64,000 nucleotides of DNA. It comes from an uncultured Alphaproteobacteria bacterium (GTDB lineage Bacteria > Pseudomonadota > Alphaproteobacteria > Rhodobacterales > Rhodobacteraceae). Both the position numbers and the translations under genes were made by a program. The stretch is from contig CACAFI010000001.1 in the NCBI GenBank assembly GCA_902531755.1, positions 1 to 64,000 of the forward strand, given 5' to 3'. Positions 1 through 9,720 of this stretch are shown here, piece by piece; the stretch's first letter is position 1, and the number at the start of each line of letters is the position of its first letter. Below the pieces are notes generated by a model. It was not told the DNA's origin and did not search any database. It saw only the letters and a program-made list of their open reading frames with translations.

Positions 1-387
1 GAGTACTCGATAATTCTTGATGATATTGTTGAATTACAAAAAGATGAAAAGGTTAAGCGCCTTAACGATTTCATGAAGAAGTATAGAGACGTAAATGGTA
101 CCTCTGAGTTTAGGAAAAATGTTTCAAAAGCAGTTAAAGAGTTGAAGAAAAAGAATGTTAAAGAGGACAGAGTTGCTAAAAGCTTAGACAAAGCATTGAA
201 AGAAATAAATGAGTTAGAGATGTGGGTTCTTGGCTCAAAGACTACTTTAGTTTCTCCTTTAGAAACTTATTTAGAAAAAACAAAAACAACTCTTGGTGTG
301 AGGGCTCAACCGAAATTTCAAAAAGAGCTTGCCCTGTATTTAGCTAGCTGTAACGCCAATCATAGAGATCTTTCGCTTAACTTTTAG
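1..387 (+). CDS. C-terminal part of an unrecognised Lys/Glu-rich protein (5' end outside window)
   Basis: The frame is open from base 1, so the gene starts upstream of the window; the first in-frame ATG is at 73 but the 24 codons before it continue the same charged, helical composition. The visible 128 residues are rich in Lys and Glu with few aromatics and show no membrane segment or cysteine motif. The gene ends only 6 bases before the convergent bpt stop. I do not recognise the family. A start at 73 giving a 104-residue protein is the alternative. Confidence 0.6.
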   Translation, partial: EYSIILDDIVELQKDEKVKRLNDFMKKYRDVNGTSEFRKNVSKAVKELKKKNVKEDRVAKSLDKALKEINELEMWVLGSKTTLVSPLETYLEKTKTTLGVRAQPKFQKELALYLASCNANHRDLSLNF

Positions 388-393
388 TGAAAC

Positions 394-1200
394 TCATTGA
401 TCTGAAGGTAAGTAAATAGGCACCCCAAGTTTCTTTTTTGGTCTATTTTTAATATCGGATTTTGTATAACCAACTTGGCTAGAGCAAACCCATTTATCGT
501 CTGTGAATACCTCAAGGGGACTAAACCTTTTTTTATAGTCCATCTTAGAGCTGCCTTTTACCCAATAGCCCAGATAAACGAACTTAAGCTTCATCTCTAA
601 CGCCAATCTGTTATGATCTATAATCATATATGTACCAAGGCTTCTTTCCTTGAAATCTGGGTTAAATACTGAATAGATCATAGATATACCATCATCCAAA
701 ATGTCAACTAATGAAAAACTAATAAGTTCTAATTCTCCATTTTTTTTTGCATAATATTCAATCAGCTTGGATTCAACATTTGTTTCTTCGATCATTGCTG
801 TGAAATCGTCAGCATCCATATCTGACATTCCTCCATTGGGATGCCGGGCATTTATATAGTGTTTGAAAAGATCATATTGGGAATCTGTGGCTAGTGGAGG
901 ATTTATAAATCTAACAATATCTTCATTTTTTAAAAGTATCCTCTTTTGTGACTTTGAAGGTTCGAACCCTTTACTCGATATTCTTGCTGACATACACGCA
1001 TTACAGTTGGCGCAAGAAGGCCTATACAAAACATTTTGTGATCTTCTAAACCCCTGTTTTGATAAAGAATTATTAAGGCGTCTAGAATTACTACCATACA
1101 AGGCTGTGAATAGCTTCCTTTCTACTTGATTTTCTAAATAAGGACAATCTTGTGGGGCAGTAACATAAAACTGTGGATTTTTAGGCAGAGTGTGTCGCAT
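394..1200 (-). CDS. bpt: Aspartate/glutamate leucyltransferase (bacterial N-end rule, Bpt/ATE family)
   Basis: Transfers leucine from Leu-tRNA to proteins with N-terminal Asp or Glu, marking them for ClpS/ClpAP degradation in the cytosol. The N-terminal ATE domain has the Cys-rich signature YRPSCANCNACMSAR at about residues 59-73. The C-terminal ATE domain has GTYMIIDHNRLA and YLGYWVKGSSKMDYKKRF, both typical of the family. The 268-residue length is close to the usual bacterial 240-280. It follows metA on the same strand with a 26-base gap. Eukaryote-like arginyltransferase activity is the related alternative, but the short form without extra domains favours Bpt. Confidence 0.93.
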   Translation of the reverse strand: MRHTLPKNPQFYVTAPQDCPYLENQVERKLFTALYGSNSRRLNNSLSKQGFRRSQNVLYRPSCANCNACMSARISSKGFEPSKSQKRILLKNEDIVRFINPPLATDSQYDLFKHYINARHPNGGMSDMDADDFTAMIEETNVESKLIEYYAKKNGELELISFSLVDILDDGISMIYSVFNPDFKERSLGTYMIIDHNRLALEMKLKFVYLGYWVKGSSKMDYKKRFSPLEVFTDDKWVCSSQVGYTKSDIKNRPKKKLGVPIYLPSDQ

Positions 1201-1226
1201 AGTTAAGAATAACCTTAAATTTATGG

Positions 1227-2147
1227 TTATTTCAAGCCAATCTTTTCTATCTCAAAAGGAGTTGTCTGATATATTTCGTTTATCCAGTTTCCATAGAGAA
1301 GATGTGCATGACTGCGCCATCTATTTATTGGGTCTAATTTTGGGTTATCATTGGGAAAGTAGTTTCTGGGAAGCTGAAAATTCTTATTAGCATCTTTATC
1401 TCTCAAATATTCATCGTTAAGGGTATTGCTGTCATACTCCAAATGATTGAGCAAAAATAAAAAGTTTTTTTCCTTATCTTCAATGAGGCATGGCCCAACG
1501 TCATCAGAATCTAAAAGTATTTCTAGATTTTCGTTGTCAACGATTTCATGCCTTGATATTTCCGTCCATCTACTCACAGGAACAATCAAATCGTCTGAAA
1601 AGCCTCTCAAAAAATGTGAGTTAACTTTTCTATTCTTATGCCTAAATAGACCCAAAGCCTTTTTTTCTAGCATGAGTTTTTCTATAGTGTAAAAATAATA
1701 AAGCATAGCCATAGCGCCCCAACAAACTCCAAATACGGAATGGACAGACGCTTTTGTCCACTCTAAAATATCTGTCAACTCTCCCCAATAATCAACTGCT
1801 TCAAATGGAAGATGCTCTATAGGTGCCCCAGTAATTATGAGTCCATCATATTTTTTATCACGCACACTATCAAAGGTTTTATAAAAGTTTTCAAGATGCT
1901 CTTTAGAAGTATTTTTGGAAACGTGGGATGATACCCGTAACAAGGTAAACTCTATTTGAAGAGGTGTTGCTCCGATGAGTCTCGCGAATTGAGTCTCTGT
2001 TTTTATTTTTTCTGGCATTAAGTTAAGTAATATTATCTGGAGAGGACGGATATCTTGCTTCTCGGCTAATTGACTAGACATTACCATAACACCTTCGTTT
2101 TGAAGAATATCGAAGGCTGGTAAATTTTTTGGAATTTTTATCGGCAT
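1227..2147 (-). CDS. metA: Homoserine O-acyltransferase MetA (predicted acetyl-CoA user)
   Basis: First committed step of methionine synthesis: acylates L-homoserine. The catalytic Cys142 lies in FGVCWGAMA, and His235 and Glu237 in NHLEY, so the triad is complete. Residue 111 is Glu (GAPIEHL). In the MetA family Glu111 is associated with acetyl-CoA use and Gly111 with succinyl-CoA, so this is predicted to be a homoserine O-acetyltransferase despite belonging to the fold historically named succinyltransferase. At 306 residues it is full length. The ATG overlaps the stop of the upstream ATPase gene by one base (TAATG), indicating translational coupling. No SAM riboswitch precedes it because it sits inside a leftward block. 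Confidence 0.95.
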   Translation of the reverse strand: MPIKIPKNLPAFDILQNEGVMVMSSQLAEKQDIRPLQIILLNLMPEKIKTETQFARLIGATPLQIEFTLLRVSSHVSKNTSKEHLENFYKTFDSVRDKKYDGLIITGAPIEHLPFEAVDYWGELTDILEWTKASVHSVFGVCWGAMAMLYYFYTIEKLMLEKKALGLFRHKNRKVNSHFLRGFSDDLIVPVSRWTEISRHEIVDNENLEILLDSDDVGPCLIEDKEKNFLFLLNHLEYDSNTLNDEYLRDKDANKNFQLPRNYFPNDNPKLDPINRWRSHAHLLYGNWINEIYQTTPFEIEKIGLK

Positions 2148-2941
2148 TATTGGCTCTTTATTTTACTCACAATTTCAAACTGTATTGCCTCTATTAAATT
2201 CGCTGCGGATTTTACTTTACGTAATTGCTCGAAGTTTAATGATATACCCCAATTTTCAGAGATTGTATCAAAAATCTCCTTTCTTCTTTTAATAAGCGCT
2301 TTAAATCCATAGATCATGAAGTCATCGGGATTTATTTCATCATTAATATTTGATAGATCATTTCTGAAAGCTTGCCATAGAGAGTGTAAGAAATTTTCTT
2401 CATAATACATTGGTTTAGGTTTGGCTAAAAATCTGTCAATTAATACTTGATACATAGAGTCAGGTGCTTCAAGACAGATTATAAGAAAGTTTTTGGATAA
2501 CGATGATAGGACTTTATCATTTTCGTCAAATGGGTTGACCAGTTCGCAAATTGAACCGGATGTATCACAAACAATATGAGACAATTCTGGTGAGTTCTCT
2601 ACTAGTGAACATGCATTGAGTGTTGCCTTAATCTCTGCTTCGCGGTGAAGCTGTTGACGTGTTAAGTACTCCGAAAATGAAATGCCTCCCATCGAAGGAG
2701 ACCCAGGTTTGCCAAGGAAATTAGATAAATTTGTTAGATTACCTATTTCAAATCCATCAAGTAGGTGTTGATGCTGGTGTTTGAACAGAAGCTTGCCTAT
2801 CTCATAATCCACTGAATAATGAGACCAACTGTCTTTTTTTACTAAGCTTCGAGAGATAAATGTTTTCCCAAGACCAGACATACCAAGTAATGCAAAACGC
2901 TTGAGTTGGAATGCAGAAGTTTCATTAGCAATAATTTTCAT
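2147..2941 (-). CDS. P-loop ATPase of unknown role, coupled to metA
   Basis: A P-loop GMSGLGKTF at about residues 19-27 matches Walker A, followed by a short kinase-like fold; ICLEAPDS around residue 155 may be a strand before the lid region. There is no signal peptide or membrane segment. The substrate is unknown. It overlaps metA by one base and follows the DUF2244 gene by 33 bases, so it is probably in one transcript with them. A small-molecule kinase or a regulatory NTPase are both possible; nothing in the sequence decides between them. Confidence 0.75.
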   Translation of the reverse strand: MKIIANETSAFQLKRFALLGMSGLGKTFISRSLVKKDSWSHYSVDYEIGKLLFKHQHQHLLDGFEIGNLTNLSNFLGKPGSPSMGGISFSEYLTRQQLHREAEIKATLNACSLVENSPELSHIVCDTSGSICELVNPFDENDKVLSSLSKNFLIICLEAPDSMYQVLIDRFLAKPKPMYYEENFLHSLWQAFRNDLSNINDEINPDDFMIYGFKALIKRRKEIFDTISENWGISLNFEQLRKVKSAANLIEAIQFEIVSKIKSQ

Positions 2942-2974
2942 GTGACTTCAAGTATATGAATCACGTTTGATATA

Positions 2975-3478
2975 TCATGCACTTTTAGCTTTAGCTAGTG
3001 CATTTTGAATTTTATCTCGTAGCTCAGCTCGTTCATCTGGGCTTAAAAAAGCCCCCAATTCAATGTGTCTTCCCTTACCCGTCAAAGTGAGGTAATTTTT
3101 TAATTTTGGATTATTAAAGTCCAAATGTACCCTAGTCCAATAAGGATTACCCTCCCAGGTTTTTTGCTCTTTATTTTTTTCTTTGTGTACTACTATAATC
3201 TTGTTTTTTAAAATTAGAATTTCTTCAAAAGTATTGCCTTGTTGGAAGTTCTTTTGAAGCAAAGTCAGAAAAAGATAAAACGTTAATCCAGAAAAAATAG
3301 TTAGTGTTGTTCCTATTGGGCTACCAATAAAGGGTATTATAGGAAGCAAGAAACCGCATGCTATCAAGGCGAAAACCACTTTAGTTCCATATGAATCTAG
3401 AGATCTATTTGGAACCAAGCGCATTCTCAGAAATGGTCGCTCTTTCTTTTCCTCCCAATTATCCAGTGTTTTCAGCAT
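2975..3478 (-). CDS. DUF2244 family membrane protein next to cytochrome oxidase
   Basis: A 167-residue protein with two adjacent hydrophobic segments at about residues 33-75, then a soluble domain with GNPYWTRVHL and ELGAFLSPDER, both hallmarks of DUF2244. Members of this family are commonly found beside cytochrome c oxidase genes in alphaproteobacteria, and here ctaD lies 12 bases upstream in the same direction. A role in oxidase assembly or stability is an inference from context; no activity is established. Confidence 0.85.
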   Translation of the reverse strand: MLKTLDNWEEKKERPFLRMRLVPNRSLDSYGTKVVFALIACGFLLPIIPFIGSPIGTTLTIFSGLTFYLFLTLLQKNFQQGNTFEEILILKNKIIVVHKEKNKEQKTWEGNPYWTRVHLDFNNPKLKNYLTLTGKGRHIELGAFLSPDERAELRDKIQNALAKAKSA

Positions 3479-3490
3479 GGATAACTCAAG

Positions 3491-5137
3491 CTAGTGGCTA
3501 GTTGACTTTGACTCCCACATTTCTCGTGTAGGTAATGTTTCAAAAGTATGCTCAGGTGGTGGATTTGGTAACGTCCATTCCAATGTATCCGCATGTTTTC
3601 CCCAATAAGCTTCCTCCGTTACACGTCGTCCCCACATTAATGTGTAAAAAACTATACCAAAGAAAAATATAAAAGATCCAAATGAAATGAAAGCCCCAAT
3701 AGATGATACATAATTCCATAATGCAAATTGCTCAGGATAATCTATGTATCGTCGTGGCATACCCTGTCTCCCAAGAAAATGCTGTGGAAAAAAGGTGATG
3801 TTTGATCCAATAAACATTGTCCAGAAGTGTAGTTTACCGGCCCATTCTGGATATTGACGACCAGACATTTTGCCAATCCAGTAATATATACCTGCGAAGA
3901 TGCAAAAGACTGCGCCTAAAGACATAACGTAATGAAAGTGAGCTACCACATAATAAGTGTCATGGTATGCTCTGTCGATTCCCGCTTGGCTTAAGACTAT
4001 ACCTGTCACTCCACCGACTGTGAAAAGAAATAGAAAGCCTATCGACCACAACATTGGTGTTTTAAACTCAACCGATCCACCCCACATTGTAGCAATCCAC
4101 GAAAAGATTTTTATTCCAGTAGGAACCGCTATAACCATTGTTGCTAACATAAAATATGCTTGTTGCGTAACGGACATACCTACCGTGTACATATGATGTG
4201 CCCATACAACAAAGCCTAATGCCCCAATGGCTATCATCGCATATACCATTGGCAAATATCCAAATACTGGCTTCTTTGAAAATGTTGAAATAACATGGCT
4301 TACTATTCCAAAGCCTGGAATAACAATCATGTAAACTTCTGGATGGCCAAAAAACCAAAGTAAGTGCTGATACAGCACAGGGTCTCCACCCCCAGCAGGA
4401 TCGAAAAATGTGGTGCCAAAATTCCTATCAGTCAGAAGCATTGTAATTGCACCAGCCAAGACAGGCAAAGATAGAAGAATAAGAAAGGCTGTGACTACAA
4501 TTGACCAAGGGAAAAGAGGTGTTTTGTGTAAGGTCATACCTGGGGCACGCATATTTAAAAAAGTTGTGATCATATTTATGGCGCTTAGTATTGATGAGGC
4601 TCCAGATAGATGTATAGCGAAAATTGCTAGGTCCATTGACATCCCTTGTTCAGAAGTTGATAACGGTGCGTATAACACCCATCCTACACCTGATCCTAAC
4701 TGACCATTTCCTCCTGGTGCCAATAAACTACATACCGCGAGCGAAGAACCTGCGACGTACAACCAATACGATAAATTGTTCATTCTTGGGAATGCCATGT
4801 CAGGTGCTCCGATCATTAACGGCATGAAATAGTTGCCAAAACCACCAAAGAGAGCTGGAATGACAACGAAAAACATCATCAATACACCATGACCGGTAAT
4901 TAAAACATTCCACATATGCCCATTTGGTTCACCATCGGCATTGGTCATATACTGGACCCCTGGTTCCATAAGCTCTAATCTCATGTAAACGGTGAATGCC
5001 ACTGCAACAAAACCTAAAAGAGCCGCAGTAAATATATATAAGATGCCTATGTCCTTATGATTTGTTGACATAAACCAACGAGTGAAGAAATTTTTCTTTT
5101 CGTGTTCGTGTGAAATTTGATCTGTAACATCAACCAT
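3491..5137 (-). CDS. ctaD: Cytochrome c oxidase subunit I (aa3 type)
   Basis: Catalytic subunit of the aa3 terminal oxidase, reducing O2 at the heme a3-CuB site while pumping protons across the inner membrane. A 548-residue, twelve-helix protein. Visible signatures are the heme a ligand His83 in TGHGVLM, the D-channel entry in [12 protein letters not shown], the cross-linked His-Tyr in [10 protein letters not shown], the CuB histidines in WAHHMYTVG, and the heme ligands in [13 protein letters not shown] strong Shine-Dalgarno (AAAGGGGG) precedes the ATG. The genes for subunits II and III and for heme A synthesis are not adjacent, so the oxidase genes are split in this genome. Confidence 0.97.
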   Translation of the reverse strand: MVDVTDQISHEHEKKNFFTRWFMSTNHKDIGILYIFTAALLGFVAVAFTVYMRLELMEPGVQYMTNADGEPNGHMWNVLITGHGVLMMFFVVIPALFGGFGNYFMPLMIGAPDMAFPRMNNLSYWLYVAGSSLAVCSLLAPGGNGQLGSGVGWVLYAPLSTSEQGMSMDLAIFAIHLSGASSILSAINMITTFLNMRAPGMTLHKTPLFPWSIVVTAFLILLSLPVLAGAITMLLTDRNFGTTFFDPAGGGDPVLYQHLLWFFGHPEVYMIVIPGFGIVSHVISTFSKKPVFGYLPMVYAMIAIGALGFVVWAHHMYTVGMSVTQQAYFMLATMVIAVPTGIKIFSWIATMWGGSVEFKTPMLWSIGFLFLFTVGGVTGIVLSQAGIDRAYHDTYYVVAHFHYVMSLGAVFCIFAGIYYWIGKMSGRQYPEWAGKLHFWTMFIGSNITFFPQHFLGRQGMPRRYIDYPEQFALWNYVSSIGAFISFGSFIFFFGIVFYTLMWGRRVTEEAYWGKHADTLEWTLPNPPPEHTFETLPTREMWESKSTSH

Positions 5138-5255
5138 TAAAAGACGCCCCCTTTAGCACTGACAGTAAATTGATTAATCCTCTACATATATAATACATAC
5201 CTATTAAGTTTTCCACCCAAAATTTAGAGACTGTTCGACGCACATGAGAGATTTC

Positions 5256-5909
5256 TCATTTTGTAAAAATTGTTGAAAAAGTATGCTTAAAGATCTTATC
5301 AACATCGGCCATTTTTATTTTAACTCCTAACTCGTGTAAAGATGTCACTCCTTTCCCAGGTATACCGCAAGGATTAATGCTAGTGAAAAATTTAAGGTTG
5401 GGGTTTACGTTTAATGCTAGGCCATGGAATGTTACCCACTTCTTTACCCTTAATCCGAGTGCCGCTATTTTTTTATCACGAGTTCCATCTATATTAACGC
5501 TCCTGGGATCCTCAACCCAAACTCCAACCAGTCCTGGAATTCTATACCCTAAAATGTCTAGGTCTTTAAGGACCAAAATCAGCCATTCTTCAATGTTCCA
5601 TACCAATTGTTTTATATCTTTTTTCCCGTGTCTCAAATCGAGCATCAGATAGACAATTCGTTGACCAGGACCGTGATAGGTTGTCTGCCCACCTCTTTTT
5701 GTTTGATAAATTGGAATATTGACATCGTTCTTAAAGTCGTTAGTTTTTGCCGATGTACCGAGGGTAAAAACGCTGTCATGCTCTAAAAACCAGATAAGCT
5801 CTGTCCTGCGGTTTGAAATTATATCTTCAACACGTTTAGACATTGCCTCCTCAGCTATTTGGTAATCTACGACATTTTTCTCATGCTTCCATTCTATCAT
5901 TTGTGCCAT
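5256..5909 (-). CDS. lipB: Octanoyl-[acyl-carrier protein]:protein N-octanoyltransferase (lipoate synthesis)
   Basis: Moves the octanoyl group from acyl carrier protein to lipoyl domains, the first step of endogenous lipoate synthesis. Motifs are RGGQTTYHGPGQ at about residues 70-81, the loop KKIAALGLRV, and the catalytic Cys in TSINPCGI; 217 residues is the usual length. No lipA is adjacent. Read leftward; its start lies 71 bases from the rightward tRNA-Leu, so the two are divergently transcribed. Confidence 0.95.
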   Translation of the reverse strand: MAQMIEWKHEKNVVDYQIAEEAMSKRVEDIISNRRTELIWFLEHDSVFTLGTSAKTNDFKNDVNIPIYQTKRGGQTTYHGPGQRIVYLMLDLRHGKKDIKQLVWNIEEWLILVLKDLDILGYRIPGLVGVWVEDPRSVNIDGTRDKKIAALGLRVKKWVTFHGLALNVNPNLKFFTSINPCGIPGKGVTSLHELGVKIKMADVDKIFKHTFSTIFTK

Positions 5910-5980
5910 TAATAATAATCGTGTTGCTTTTTTTGGGAAAGTATCATATCTAACTCCAGATTGAAAATAGTATTAGAAAC

Positions 5981-6067
5981 GCGGCTGTGGCGGAATCGGT
6001 AGACGCGCAGCGTTGAGGTCGCTGTGGGGTAAAACCCGTGGAAGTTCAAGTCTTCTCAGCCGCACCA
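5981..6067 (+). tRNA. tRNA-Leu (anticodon GAG)
   Basis: Cloverleaf read by eye: acceptor stem GCGGCTG (5981-5987) pairs with CAGCCGC (6057-6063). The anticodon stem CAGCG/CGCTG encloses the loop TTGAGGT with anticodon GAG at 6015-6017. A long variable arm typical of leucine tRNAs lies at about 6025-6037, followed by a T arm with TTCAAGT. Discriminator A and an encoded CCA occupy 6064-6067. No integrase or repeated 3' end was found nearby, so there is no sign of use as an attachment site. Confidence 0.97.
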
Positions 6068-6172
6068 TCTAAAAATTTAAACTTTGATTTGTGAGCACAT
6101 TGTGTGAACAGATCATGAGGGTAGAAAAAATGGTACTTCTTTTCTATGTAAATAGCCTTTTACTATAATTGC

Positions 6173-7243
6173 CTAATCTCTTTTTTTAAAAGCACCCAAT
6201 CTATCTAATGCATTTTTCATAATGTCACCATAAAAGAGACCATAATCGTAGGCATGCAAATTAAAAGCCTTGTCTGGAAAAAATTTGAGATCATCACTTT
6301 TAATTATTAAATTTCCATTTTTGCATGCCACAGCACCAGTGAGTTTTATAATCTTTCGATCATGCTCTTTGGTTAAATTAGAGACCTCGAAAGATCCAAA
6401 GGGCATTGCTCCTAACATTTCTTTTAAAGGCACCTGATTACCATCTTTGGACCAAGAAATTGGATTTATACAATCTAAATCATCATCTTCAAAAAAGGGT
6501 CTTCTACCTTGAATTGTAGCGTTCCACGAAATATAACAATTGTTGTCGTTAAAAACTTTACAGCTTTCGATTAATCTAAATTGTTGAGATTTGATATTGA
6601 ACCCCAATAGGTACGCCGCTATGAGGCCTTCTCTAAATTTTTTGTCACTTTCGTATTCATAAATAAGGCGTCGAAGCAAATGAGTTCCTTGACTGTGCCC
6701 CACCAAAAAAAACCCCCGGTCCAAATTCTCTTCCAAGAATACTTCAAATGCGTCCTTGACGTCTGAGTAAGCCAAATTTATTGCTTGCAATTGTTTTTCA
6801 CCATCACTGGGTGCATTTGAAAAAGCGTATCTATTAGCTTGTCTATAGTGAGGAGCATAAACGTCACAACAGGCGGAAAAGGCTGATGCCTGATTAATTA
6901 AAAGTAGATTTTCTACGATTGGTTGAGAAACATCTTGTTTTTTTGGGTTCCAATTTTCTCCCGTGTAAGTAGTTGAATGTAAATAGAACATTGCACCCTG
7001 CTTTGAAGGTTCTATAAATTCGGCAAGAATAGTAGGCACATATTTTTCTAAACTGTTTATTTTACCAAATGAATACCAATTGGCTGGCTCTCTATAATCT
7101 ATTTTTGTGGAGCTTTGTATGGGTGAAGTTGGTCTTGGTATAAATTGACCAAAAGATTTTGAAGAAAAGGACAATCCTAAAAAAGCTAAAACGAAAATTA
7201 CGCTACAAATACTTACATTATTTTTGCAAAACTCTTGGTACAT
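6173..7243 (-). CDS. Exported DUF3089 alpha/beta-hydrolase-like protein
   Basis: A 356-residue protein with an N-terminal hydrophobic segment at about residues 13-33 acting as signal peptide or anchor. The nucleophile elbow FLVGHSQGTHLL at about residue 180 gives the Ser of a lipase-like hydrolase. Motifs AMFYLHSTTYTG and YAPHYRQA are characteristic of DUF3089, a family often annotated as putative esterase. Its substrate is unknown. It stands alone, leftward, with the next gene divergent. Confidence 0.83.
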   Translation of the reverse strand: MYQEFCKNNVSICSVIFVLAFLGLSFSSKSFGQFIPRPTSPIQSSTKIDYREPANWYSFGKINSLEKYVPTILAEFIEPSKQGAMFYLHSTTYTGENWNPKKQDVSQPIVENLLLINQASAFSACCDVYAPHYRQANRYAFSNAPSDGEKQLQAINLAYSDVKDAFEVFLEENLDRGFFLVGHSQGTHLLRRLIYEYESDKKFREGLIAAYLLGFNIKSQQFRLIESCKVFNDNNCYISWNATIQGRRPFFEDDDLDCINPISWSKDGNQVPLKEMLGAMPFGSFEVSNLTKEHDRKIIKLTGAVACKNGNLIIKSDDLKFFPDKAFNLHAYDYGLFYGDIMKNALDRLGAFKKRD

Positions 7244-7442
7244 ATTATGAACTATCTTATTTTTTTTTATTATTGTCCAATAAATATACTTGCTCTGCTC
7301 CTTAAGCTGAATAATATTACAATTTATTTAAAAGAGTTTAAGGCAAAAAATTTGGTTTCCAGTTTTAAAAAAAGCTATTTGCTTTTTAATGAGAGTATAG
7401 TAATATGTACGTTCAATAATTGAACTTATGGAGGATTGTACT

Positions 7443-7700
7443 GTGAAAAAGCTTAGTTTGGCAATTATTAGTTTCATATTTGTTGGGTCGCAGGCCTTTG
7501 CTGGAGGTGATTGCGCATCCAAGTCAGCTGCATTTGATTCAAAAATAAAAAAGGCCATAGAGATGGCGTCCTTAAGTGATGAGACAGTTCTGAGATTACA
7601 AAAGTTATCCGCAGATTGTCACTATGAGTATAATATTGGTATGTCTACATACCAAACAAACTCATGTAAAAAGGCTCTTGACTTGGTAAAAATCAATTAA
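7443..7700 (+). CDS. Small secreted Cys-containing protein
   Basis: Predicted 85-residue exported protein. A GTG start at 7443 is preferred over an ATG at 7428 because TGGAGG (7429-7434) sits 8 bases before the GTG, and the product then begins with a classical signal peptide (Lys-Lys, hydrophobic core, cleavage after QAFA). The mature part has three cysteines (GDCAS, ADCHY, NSCKK) and no recognised domain. It is likely periplasmic. The upstream 180 bases are an A+T-rich divergent promoter region. Confidence 0.65.
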   Translation: MKKLSLAIISFIFVGSQAFAGGDCASKSAAFDSKIKKAIEMASLSDETVLRLQKLSADCHYEYNIGMSTYQTNSCKKALDLVKIN

Positions 7701-7764
7701 GCCCTAGAGAAGCCCAAGCAATCAAAAATAACAGCTCTGAGTTGTTTTATCATAATTATTAAAA

Positions 7765-7817
7765 TTAATTCTTTGGATCTTTAAATTTCTGATCAATTTG
7801 TAGGTTCAAAGAATTAA
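7765..7817. repeat. 11-bp perfect inverted repeat in a 268-bp intergenic region
   Basis: TTAATTCTTTG at 7765-7775 is the exact reverse complement of CAAAGAATTAA at 7807-7817, with a 31-base spacer. It lies between the small secreted protein and the serine hydrolase gene (gap 7701-7968). No T-run follows on either strand, so it is not an obvious terminator; a cruciform, an mRNA leader fold or an operator are possible. Nothing else is visible in this gap. Confidence 0.4.
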
Positions 7818-7968
7818 CAATTATCATCTGAACCATATGAAAATTTAATATTTTGATTTGTGCGTAATTTATTATGGTTATGCAATTAGATATGTAACAA
7901 AATGAGAAACAAAACTTTATTTTAGTTTGATTTTCTTTTTAATTAATTGAAAAAATGGATCCTAAATA

Positions 7969-9099
7969 ATGTTTGCTAAATCGATATTAATTTCATTTTT
8001 ATTCCTCTGCCTTTCAATCCCTAGTTTTGGAACACAATACTGGCCAACCATAGTATGGAAAAAAAGTTCACCACAGTTGCAAGGCTTCGATCCTAAATCG
8101 ATGAATGAAATGTTTCAGTTCATACAGAAAAGAAAATTTCCTATAGACAGCATTGTTGTAGTTAAAAATGGGTATTTGATCGGAGAGTTTTATGCCGATA
8201 ACAATAACGAAGAAACAATCAGCAATATCTATTCCGTTACAAAAAGTTTCACTTCAGCACTTATAGGCATTGCTATAGACAAAGGTCATATAAAAAGTGA
8301 AAATCAGACATTAGGTTCAATTTTTTCAAAAAACAAGGCTATAAAAAGTGATCCGAAGCTAAAAGATATAAGAGTTCATCATCTATTGACAATGACCTCT
8401 GGGTTAAAGACTAGAGATAATCATCTTTCAAATTATTCCGGCGTATTTTCCCTTAGAAATTCAAAAAACTGGGTCGATCATATTCTTTCATTAGGTACAG
8501 AAAAAAAACCAGGCGAAATTTACAACTACAGTAATGGTGGCTCTCATATATTGGCAGCCATTGTTGCTGAAATTACAAGAGTTCCAGTAGAAAAATACGC
8601 GGAAAGGCATCTGTTTTCTCATATTGGAATAAATAACTATAAATGGGAAAAGGACCCTCAAGGAATTAATCATGGCTATTCTAATCTCGAGTTGTCTGCT
8701 AGAGATATGGCTAAATTAGGTATGCTTTATTTAAATAAAGGGCAATGGGACGAAAAACAGATCATAAGCTCATCGTGGATTGAAAAATCTCTAAAGACCC
8801 ATTCCTATCCAAATAAGGGTCGATTTAATCCCTTTAAATTATATCCCTATAATGGATATGGCTATCAGTGGTGGAACAGTGAAACTGCTTGGAAAGCCGA
8901 CCTAAGTTATCGTAAGGCTTGGGGTATGGGAAATAACACAGCTGAGCACCCTGAGTATTTTTTAGCATTAGGATATGAAGGACAATATGTGTTTATACTT
9001 CCTCGTCATAATATGGTAGTAGTTTTTAAATCACAATTTGGAAAGGCCAGAGATATTTTAATTCCAAAAGCATTAGTTGAAGAATTTCTTTTAAATTAA
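7969..9099 (+). CDS. Exported serine hydrolase of the class C beta-lactamase/EstB family
   Basis: A 376-residue protein with a signal peptide (about residues 1-21). The active-site SxxK is in YSVTKSFTS at about residues 87-95, with Ser and Lys both present. YNYSNGGSH supplies the YxN motif, and GYEGQYVFILP near the C-terminus occupies the place of the KTG/HxG element. These are shared by class C beta-lactamases, D-aminopeptidases and 6-aminohexanoate-dimer hydrolases; the exact substrate cannot be told. It is followed within 75 bases by a small membrane-protein gene. Confidence 0.85.
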   Translation: MFAKSILISFLFLCLSIPSFGTQYWPTIVWKKSSPQLQGFDPKSMNEMFQFIQKRKFPIDSIVVVKNGYLIGEFYADNNNEETISNIYSVTKSFTSALIGIAIDKGHIKSENQTLGSIFSKNKAIKSDPKLKDIRVHHLLTMTSGLKTRDNHLSNYSGVFSLRNSKNWVDHILSLGTEKKPGEIYNYSNGGSHILAAIVAEITRVPVEKYAERHLFSHIGINNYKWEKDPQGINHGYSNLELSARDMAKLGMLYLNKGQWDEKQIISSSWIEKSLKTHSYPNKGRFNPFKLYPYNGYGYQWWNSETAWKADLSYRKAWGMGNNTAEHPEYFLALGYEGQYVFILPRHNMVVVFKSQFGKARDILIPKALVEEFLLN

Positions 9100-9171
9100 A
9101 GAGTGGACAAAAATTCGAAAGTGTTGCTTAATACATTTAGTTCATATAATAAACTAAAAAAAGAGAGCAGA

Positions 9172-9528
9172 ATGAATATAGATCAAGTACTTGTAGCGGC
9201 AAATAATAGAATACACGATGTATACAAAACACTTTATGTATCAATAGCTAGCTACTTGATAATAATTATAGGGTTAACGGTGTCTGAATCTGGTGAGGTG
9301 GACTTAATCTGTGCTGTGCTGGCGGTTGCCATAGCTATTGTACAAATAGCTGCAGGAGATGGCGCTATCAGAGATATTGAAGCTTTAAGAGATGATATGC
9401 CTAAGGAAATGCAAAATTCAAATTTTGCAGAAAGTTGGCGATCACAACCGGTTGGGCTTTTTAGATTATTAAATTTAATTGTGCCAATAGCCGTGAGTGG
9501 TGCAACTCTTTTAACTATTTATAATTAA
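9172..9528 (+). CDS. Small membrane protein of unknown function
   Basis: Predicted 118 residues from ATG 9172; a longer form from GTG 9103 would add 23 polar residues that look less natural. There are two adjacent hydrophobic stretches at about residues 20-36 and 42-58 and a third at the C-terminus (about 95-115), with a charged loop DGAIRDIEALRDDM. I do not recognise a family. It may be cotranscribed with the serine hydrolase upstream. Confidence 0.6.
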   Translation: MNIDQVLVAANNRIHDVYKTLYVSIASYLIIIIGLTVSESGEVDLICAVLAVAIAIVQIAAGDGAIRDIEALRDDMPKEMQNSNFAESWRSQPVGLFRLLNLIVPIAVSGATLLTIYN

Positions 9529-9655
9529 TTCAAAAAATATTTTAGTAGTATTTTCAATACTAGTGGTCCTAAAACCATTTGAGAAAGCTGCTTAATTATT
9601 AAAAGTAACTCTTGAGTATTTTTATTTATTAGTATAACTGTCTGTCTGAGCTTAG

Positions 9656-9720
9656 TTTTTTTCCTTTTTAGAAATTTGAGGAAATTTATTTTCTCAAATT
9701 TGTAATAAAAAAAAAGGAAA
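9656..9720 (+). promoter_or_regulatory. Folded 5' leader sequestering the Shine-Dalgarno of the cold-shock gene
   Basis: The bases 9672-9684 and 9689-9701 form a 13-bp hairpin (one G-U pair, loop TTTA). Outside it, 9660-9669 (TTTCCTTTTT) is the exact complement of 9711-9720 (AAAAAGGAAA), which contains the ribosome binding site 6 bases before the csp ATG. The two helices stack around a small internal loop, so the ribosome binding site is buried in one extended stem. No U-tract follows, so it is not a terminator. A structural switch that responds to temperature or RNA chaperones is inferred. Confidence 0.55.

Noticed and set aside
5981-6067. tRNA-Leu as an integration site
   Set aside because: No integrase gene and no second copy of the tRNA 3' end were found on either side.
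7235-7423. 62-codon hydrophobic frame between the DUF3089 gene and the small secreted protein
   Set aside because: It overlaps a divergent gene start, has no ribosome site, and its hydrophobicity follows from T-rich promoter DNA.
9672-9701. Hairpin before csp as a terminator of the upstream gene
   Set aside because: It is followed by an A run rather than a T run on the plus strand, and no leftward gene would use it.
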